Assembly: GCA_963759295.1 (NCBI GenBank) | Contig: CAVWYT010000007.1 | Span: 124,001-188,000 of the forward strand | From: WHSW01 sp963759295 | Lineage (GTDB): Bacteria > Actinomycetota > Thermoleophilia > Solirubrobacterales > 70-9 | Direction of reading: 5' to 3' | Length of the DNA stretch: 64,000 bases | Part shown: positions 63,383 through 64,000 of the stretch, piece after piece | Position numbering within the stretch: the stretch's first letter is position 1 | Layout: every line of letters begins with the position of its first letter | Translations under genes and position numbers: made by a program | Notes under the pieces: model-generated | Told to the model about the DNA's origin: nothing | Database searches by the model: none | The model's input: only the letters and a program-made list of their open reading frames with translations

Positions 63383-64000
63383 CTACAGGACACCCCAGCG
63401 ATCCCGGGCAACATCGATCGAGACCTCGCCGTCGGTGTCGGTCCTGAGCACCGGGACCCCGGCCTCGGCGAGCTCCGCCAGGGTCGCGCTAGCCGGATGG
63501 CCGTAGGGGTTGTCGGCGCCGACCGAGATCACCGCGAGCTCCGGCTCGGCCTCGGTGAGCAGGCGCGGCAAGCCGGCGTCCTCGCTGCCGTGATGCGCGA
63601 CCTCCAGCACATCGACGTCGCCGGGGTGGATCGGGGCGAGCTCCGCCTCGGCGTCGCCGGCGATCAGCATCTCGAACCGCCCGGACCGCACGAGGACTGC
63701 GAGCGAGGCAGCGTTCGGCTCCGATCCCGGCGCCGCGCGGAGCAGATCGGCGGGCGGCCAAAGCACGTCGAGGCGCAGCCCGCGCGCCCGCACGGCCGAC
63801 CCCTCGGTGACCTGGCCGAGCCGCGCGCCGGCCGCGCGGGCGAGGGCGAGGGTGGCGCGATCCGCCCGCGCGTAGAGCAGCCGGTCGACCTGGGTCGACT
63901 CGAGCACGGCGGCCGCGCCGCCGGTGTGATCGGTGTCGGTGTGGGTGATCGCCAGCGCGCCGAGGCGGTCGACGCCGCGCGCGGCGAGCAAGCCTGCGAC
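63383..64000 (-). CDS. comEC: ComEC C-terminal metallo-beta-lactamase domain, N-terminus cut by window edge
   Basis: The last 205 codons of a gene running beyond the window. The visible part has the metal motif ITHTDTDHTGG, LIAGDAEAEL and EVAHHGSEDAG, then AVISVGADNPYGHP, all diagnostic of the hydrolase domain attached to ComEC/Rec2 DNA-uptake channels. The next gene downstream is a small membrane protein and then holA. The membrane part should lie upstream, outside the window. Confidence 0.85.
   Translation of the reverse strand, partial: VAGLLAARGVDRLGALAITHTDTDHTGGAAAVLESTQVDRLLYARADRATLALARAAGARLGQVTEGSAVRARGLRLDVLWPPADLLRAAPGSEPNAASLAVLVRSGRFEMLIAGDAEAELAPIHPGDVDVLEVAHHGSEDAGLPRLLTEAEPELAVISVGADNPYGHPASATLAELAEAGVPVLRTDTDGEVSIDVARDRWGVL

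Overview
The window is very GC-rich DNA (roughly 70 % by eye) with dense, mostly minus-strand genes, frequent GTG and TTG starts, and many start/stop overlaps of 4 to 17 bases. Gene content (HrcA-DnaJ, LepA, MurJ, an S1C HtrA protease, DUF5666 and OmpR-type signalling genes, a HadAB-like hydratase pair, cytochrome bd without cydDC beside it, hisIE-trp) points to an actinobacterium. A Thermoleophilia-type (Solirubrobacterales) lineage is my best guess; there is no rRNA gene to prove it. I see no tRNA, rRNA, CRISPR array, insertion sequence or prophage. No gene-free stretch exceeds about 255 bases.

Region 1 (1-24.8 kb) is an accessory catabolic island. A LacI-family repressor (20.4-21.4 kb) sits among eight copies of one palindromic operator with consensus TGCAAWCGWTTGCA. 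They lie in front of an AhpD/carboxymuconolactone decarboxylase-like gene (1-321), an operon of a hydroxyacid dehydrogenase plus 2-oxoacid dehydrogenase E1alpha/E1beta/E2, a divergent M24-fold protein plus aldehyde dehydrogenase, a long operon (Liv-type substrate-binding protein, LivH, a fused LivM-LivG, LivF, EamA permease, FAD oxidoreductase, amidohydrolase, alpha/beta hydrolase), the repressor itself, and an operon of a second hydroxyacid dehydrogenase, cupin, 2-keto-4-pentenoate hydratase-like enzyme and MFS permease. Together they look like uptake and breakdown of one unidentified organic acid or cyclic compound, ending in an acyl-CoA. Embedded near the left end are an aldo/keto reductase, a MarR-YceI divergon and a RibD/DHFR-like reductase.

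Region 2 (24.9-36.9 kb) holds polA, a DUF5666 secreted protein, a low-complexity acidic exported protein with an internal duplication, an OmpR/histidine-kinase pair, a second related exported protein, NAD-malic enzyme, a TIGR01777-type epimerase, an orphan substrate-binding lipoprotein, a phosphofructokinase with residues typical of pyrophosphate-dependent enzymes, and a protein of unknown function.

Region 3 (36.8-48.4 kb) is amino-acid biosynthesis and respiration: hisIE-trpE-trpG-trpD-trpC ending at a hairpin terminator, then htrA-trpF-trpB-trpA and a 53-residue membrane protein. Divergent from hisIE is cydA-cydB plus a 63-residue membrane protein.

Region 4 (48.5-64 kb) is core housekeeping: era-ybeY-phoH-yqeY, murI, a strikingly regular serine-repeat protein, a DUF2269 membrane protein, prmA-dnaJ-hrcA, a peroxiredoxin, hydratase subunits, a SnoaL-like protein, lepA, murJ, rpsT, holA and the C-terminal part of comEC.

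Six conserved genes (E2, alpha/beta hydrolase, epimerase, trpB, cydA, cydB) carry seven single-base frame breaks. Their scatter over essential or well-conserved genes suggests consensus errors in the assembly rather than real pseudogenes.
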